Below are positions 6,667 through 7,699 of a DNA stretch of 7,699 nucleotides, in pieces; positions within the stretch are counted from its first letter, which is position 1, and the number at the start of each line of letters is the position of its first letter. A model generated the notes under the pieces. It was not told the origin of the DNA, searched no databases, and saw nothing but the letters and a program-made list of their open reading frames with translations. Both the position numbers and the translations under genes were made by a program. This DNA comes from an uncultured Eubacteriales bacterium (lineage in GTDB: Bacteria; Bacillota; Clostridia; Peptostreptococcales; Anaerovoracaceae), in assembly GCA_902796875.1 (NCBI GenBank), contig CADBQT010000126.1:1-7699 (forward strand), read 5' to 3'.

Positions 6667-6894
6667 ATGCTGGATAAAGAAAAGATCGACCGGATCAACG
6701 AACTGGCCCGGAAGAAAAAGACCGAAGGACTGACCCGGGAAGAGCAGGAGGAACAGGCCAGCCTGCGGGCGGAATACCTGGAAAACTTCCGCCGCAACTT
6801 CCGTCAGCAGCTGGATAATGTCCGGTTCGTGGAGGACATGACGGAAGAGGAACTGGCCGAATATGAGGCCCAAAAGAAAAGGTCAGCAAACTAG
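6667..6894 (+). CDS. ynzC: UPF0291/DUF896 family small protein (YnzC-like)
   Basis: A 75-residue protein of the UPF0291 (DUF896) family, typical of Bacillota; B. subtilis YnzC is the best-known member. The family has a helical-hairpin structure, and its cellular role is not settled. The N-terminal pattern KEKIDRINELARKKK, then LTREEQEEQASLRAEYLENF, fits the family closely: a first helix, a Thr-Glu-rich turn, and a second helix ending in a basic stretch (RRNFRQQL). Residues 57-67 (DMTEEELAEYE) add a third acidic helix. A strong GAGGAG (6655-6660) lies six bases before the ATG. It follows nadE by 36 bases, the only non-overlapping junction in the rightward unit, so it is probably cotranscribed but initiated independently. 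Confidence 0.88.
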   Translation: MLDKEKIDRINELARKKKTEGLTREEQEEQASLRAEYLENFRRNFRQQLDNVRFVEDMTEEELAEYEAQKKRSAN

Positions 6895-6903
6895 TACCTT
6901 TTT
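6877..6903 (+). terminator. Possible weak intrinsic terminator after the ynzC-like gene
   Basis: AAAAGGT (6877-6883) can pair with ACCTTTT (6896-6902) across a 12-base loop, and T6903 extends the T-run. The stem starts within the last codons of the gene and has only three G-C or C-G pairs, so it would be weak. It is placed where the rightward unit should end before the nifS promoter. Symmetric A and T tracts could let it work in both directions. Confidence 0.3.
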
Positions 6904-6909
6904 CGGGTG

Positions 6910-6938
6910 TTGCAAAGTTTACTAAATAGGTATAGTAT
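6910..6938 (+). promoter_or_regulatory. Probable promoter region for the cysteine desulfurase gene
   Basis: TTGCAA (6910-6915) fits a -35 box. Candidate -10 boxes crowd the AT-rich stretch after it: TATAGT at 6931 (15-base spacer), TAGTAT at 6933 (17-base spacer) and TATAAA at 6936 (20-base spacer). Which is used cannot be told by eye. The following leader carries two Shine-Dalgarno-like tracts, AAAGGAG (6945-6951) and AAAAGGAGA (6962-6970). Only the second is correctly spaced for the ATG at 6978, and no start codon serves the first. Confidence 0.45.
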
Positions 6939-6943
6939 AAACT
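6917..6943. repeat. Inverted repeat overlapping the nifS promoter
   Basis: AGTTTA (6917-6922) and TAAACT (6938-6943) are exact inverted six-base arms separated by 15 bases, covering the spacer and -10 region. Such placement suits a repressor site, and Rrf2-family regulators often control cysteine desulfurase genes. No IscR or CymR consensus was recognised, so this is only a candidate. Confidence 0.3.
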
Positions 6944-6977
6944 CAAAGGAGTATTTCACATAAAAGGAGAGAGTATT

Positions 6978-7699
6978 ATGAGAGAGGTCTATCTGGACTA
7001 TTCGGCGACCACACCGGTGAAGGAAGAGGTCGTTTCCGAAATGATCCCTTATTACACCGAGGCTTTCGGCAATCCGTCCAGTCTGTATGGACCGGGACTG
7101 AAGGCTAAGGAGGCGCTGACCGGTGCACGGCACCAGGTGGCGGACCTGATCGGGGCTGATCCCAAAGAGATCTTCTTCACCTCCTGCGGGACGGAGGCGG
7201 ACAACTGGGTGCTGGAGGGAGTGGCGGATGCCCTGAAGGAAAAGGGCAACCACATCATCACCACCAACATCGAGCACCACGCCATCATCCATACCTGCAT
7301 GTACCTGAAGAAGTACCACGGTGTGGACGTGACTTTCCTGGACGTGGACGAGGAGGGCTTCGTCTCCCCGGAGGATCTGGAGGCGGCCATCACCGACCGG
7401 ACCATCCTGGTCAGCATCATGATGATCAACAACGAGATCGGCACCCTGGAGCCCATCAGGGAGCTGGCTGCCGTAGCCAAGAAGCACGGCGTGCTCTTTC
7501 ACACCGATGCGGTCCAGGCCATCGGCAACGTGCCCATCGACGTGAAGGACCTGGATGTGGATCTTCTGTCCATGTCCGCTCATAAGATCTATGGGCCCAA
7601 AGGCATCGGCGCCCTTTATAAGAGAAAGGGCGTCAATCTTCCCAGTTTCGTCCACGGCGGAGCACAGGAGAGCCGCAAACGGGCCGGCACGGAGAACAC
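6978..7699 (+). CDS. nifS: NifS/IscS-type cysteine desulfurase (C-terminus cut by window edge)
   Basis: PLP enzyme that takes sulfur from cysteine as a persulfide, releasing alanine, and passes it to iron-sulfur cluster assembly or tRNA thiolation. The visible 240 codons cover the large PLP domain: LDYSATTPV near the N-terminus, FGNPSSLYG, FTSCGTEADN, IEHHAI with H100 expected to stack on PLP, FHTDAVQAIG with D177 and Q180, and SAHKIYGPKG with K203 as the Schiff-base lysine. It ends in KRAGTEN, just before the usual Thr/Val. FTSCGTE, HTDAVQA and the PID strand resemble NifS more than E. coli IscS. The sulfur-carrying cysteine lies beyond the edge, so the loop type and downstream partner (iscU-like or thiI-like) are unknown. 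AAAAGGAGA stands seven bases before the ATG. Its own promoter region sets it apart from the murI unit. Confidence 0.93.
   Translation, partial: MREVYLDYSATTPVKEEVVSEMIPYYTEAFGNPSSLYGPGLKAKEALTGARHQVADLIGADPKEIFFTSCGTEADNWVLEGVADALKEKGNHIITTNIEHHAIIHTCMYLKKYHGVDVTFLDVDEEGFVSPEDLEAAITDRTILVSIMMINNEIGTLEPIRELAAVAKKHGVLFHTDAVQAIGNVPIDVKDLDVDLLSMSAHKIYGPKGIGALYKRKGVNLPSFVHGGAQESRKRAGTEN

Noticed and set aside
4262..6873. Long minus-strand open frames (up to 370 codons) over the acidic-protein, metallohydrolase and nadE genes
   Set aside because: All are antisense to recognised or tightly coupled plus-strand genes, and their translations show no domain and no plausible start signals.
6895..6977. 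A riboswitch or T-box before nifS
   Set aside because: The gap is only 83 bases and also holds the promoter, leaving too little room; no conserved riboswitch core was seen.
6891..7655. A 254-codon minus-strand open frame over the cysteine desulfurase
   Set aside because: The plus strand encodes a clear NifS-type PLP domain; the antisense frame has no motif and would start inside that gene.
1..7699. CRISPR repeats, insertion sequences, tRNA or phage genes
   Set aside because: No regularly spaced repeats, transposase motifs, terminal inverted repeats or tRNA-like cloverleaf segments were seen on either strand.

Overview
The window looks like chromosomal housekeeping DNA of a moderately GC-rich member of the Bacillota, probably class Clostridia. 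The reasons are a UPF0291/YnzC-family small protein (a family typical of Bacillota), a Listeria/Bacillus-type short NAD kinase next to an RluA-family pseudouridine synthase (the yjbN-yjbO order of Bacillus subtilis), PepF, strong AGGAGG-type ribosome binding sites, and a single-domain ammonia-dependent NAD synthetase. The genus cannot be fixed from sequence reading alone.

Two gene clusters diverge from an AT-rich 103-bp gap (3369-3471). Leftward (minus strand) run pepF (oligoendopeptidase F), nadK (NAD kinase) and an RluA-type pseudouridine synthase that leaves the window at base 1. Rightward run murI (glutamate racemase), an acidic protein of unknown function, a metallo-beta-lactamase-fold hydrolase, nadE (NAD synthetase) and a ynzC-like gene. 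After an 83-bp gap with its own likely promoter, a NifS-type cysteine desulfurase begins and runs off the right edge.

Both clusters are tightly packed. Four of the gene junctions overlap by exactly 11 bases, and the nadK/rluA-type junction overlaps by one base, so translational coupling is likely throughout. The divergent gap holds two good sigma-A-type promoters whose -10 boxes overlap, inside a near-perfect palindrome. NadE (makes NAD) and NadK (turns NAD into NADP) therefore sit in opposite transcription units that share one control region. This is the most interesting inference in the window.

No mobile element, CRISPR array, tRNA, rRNA or phage gene was seen, and no gene-free stretch exceeds about 100 bases. 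I found no convincing undescribed system. The best unknowns are the acidic protein at 4295-4876 and the metallohydrolase at 4866-5879, which has Glu where the metal-bridging Asp is expected.
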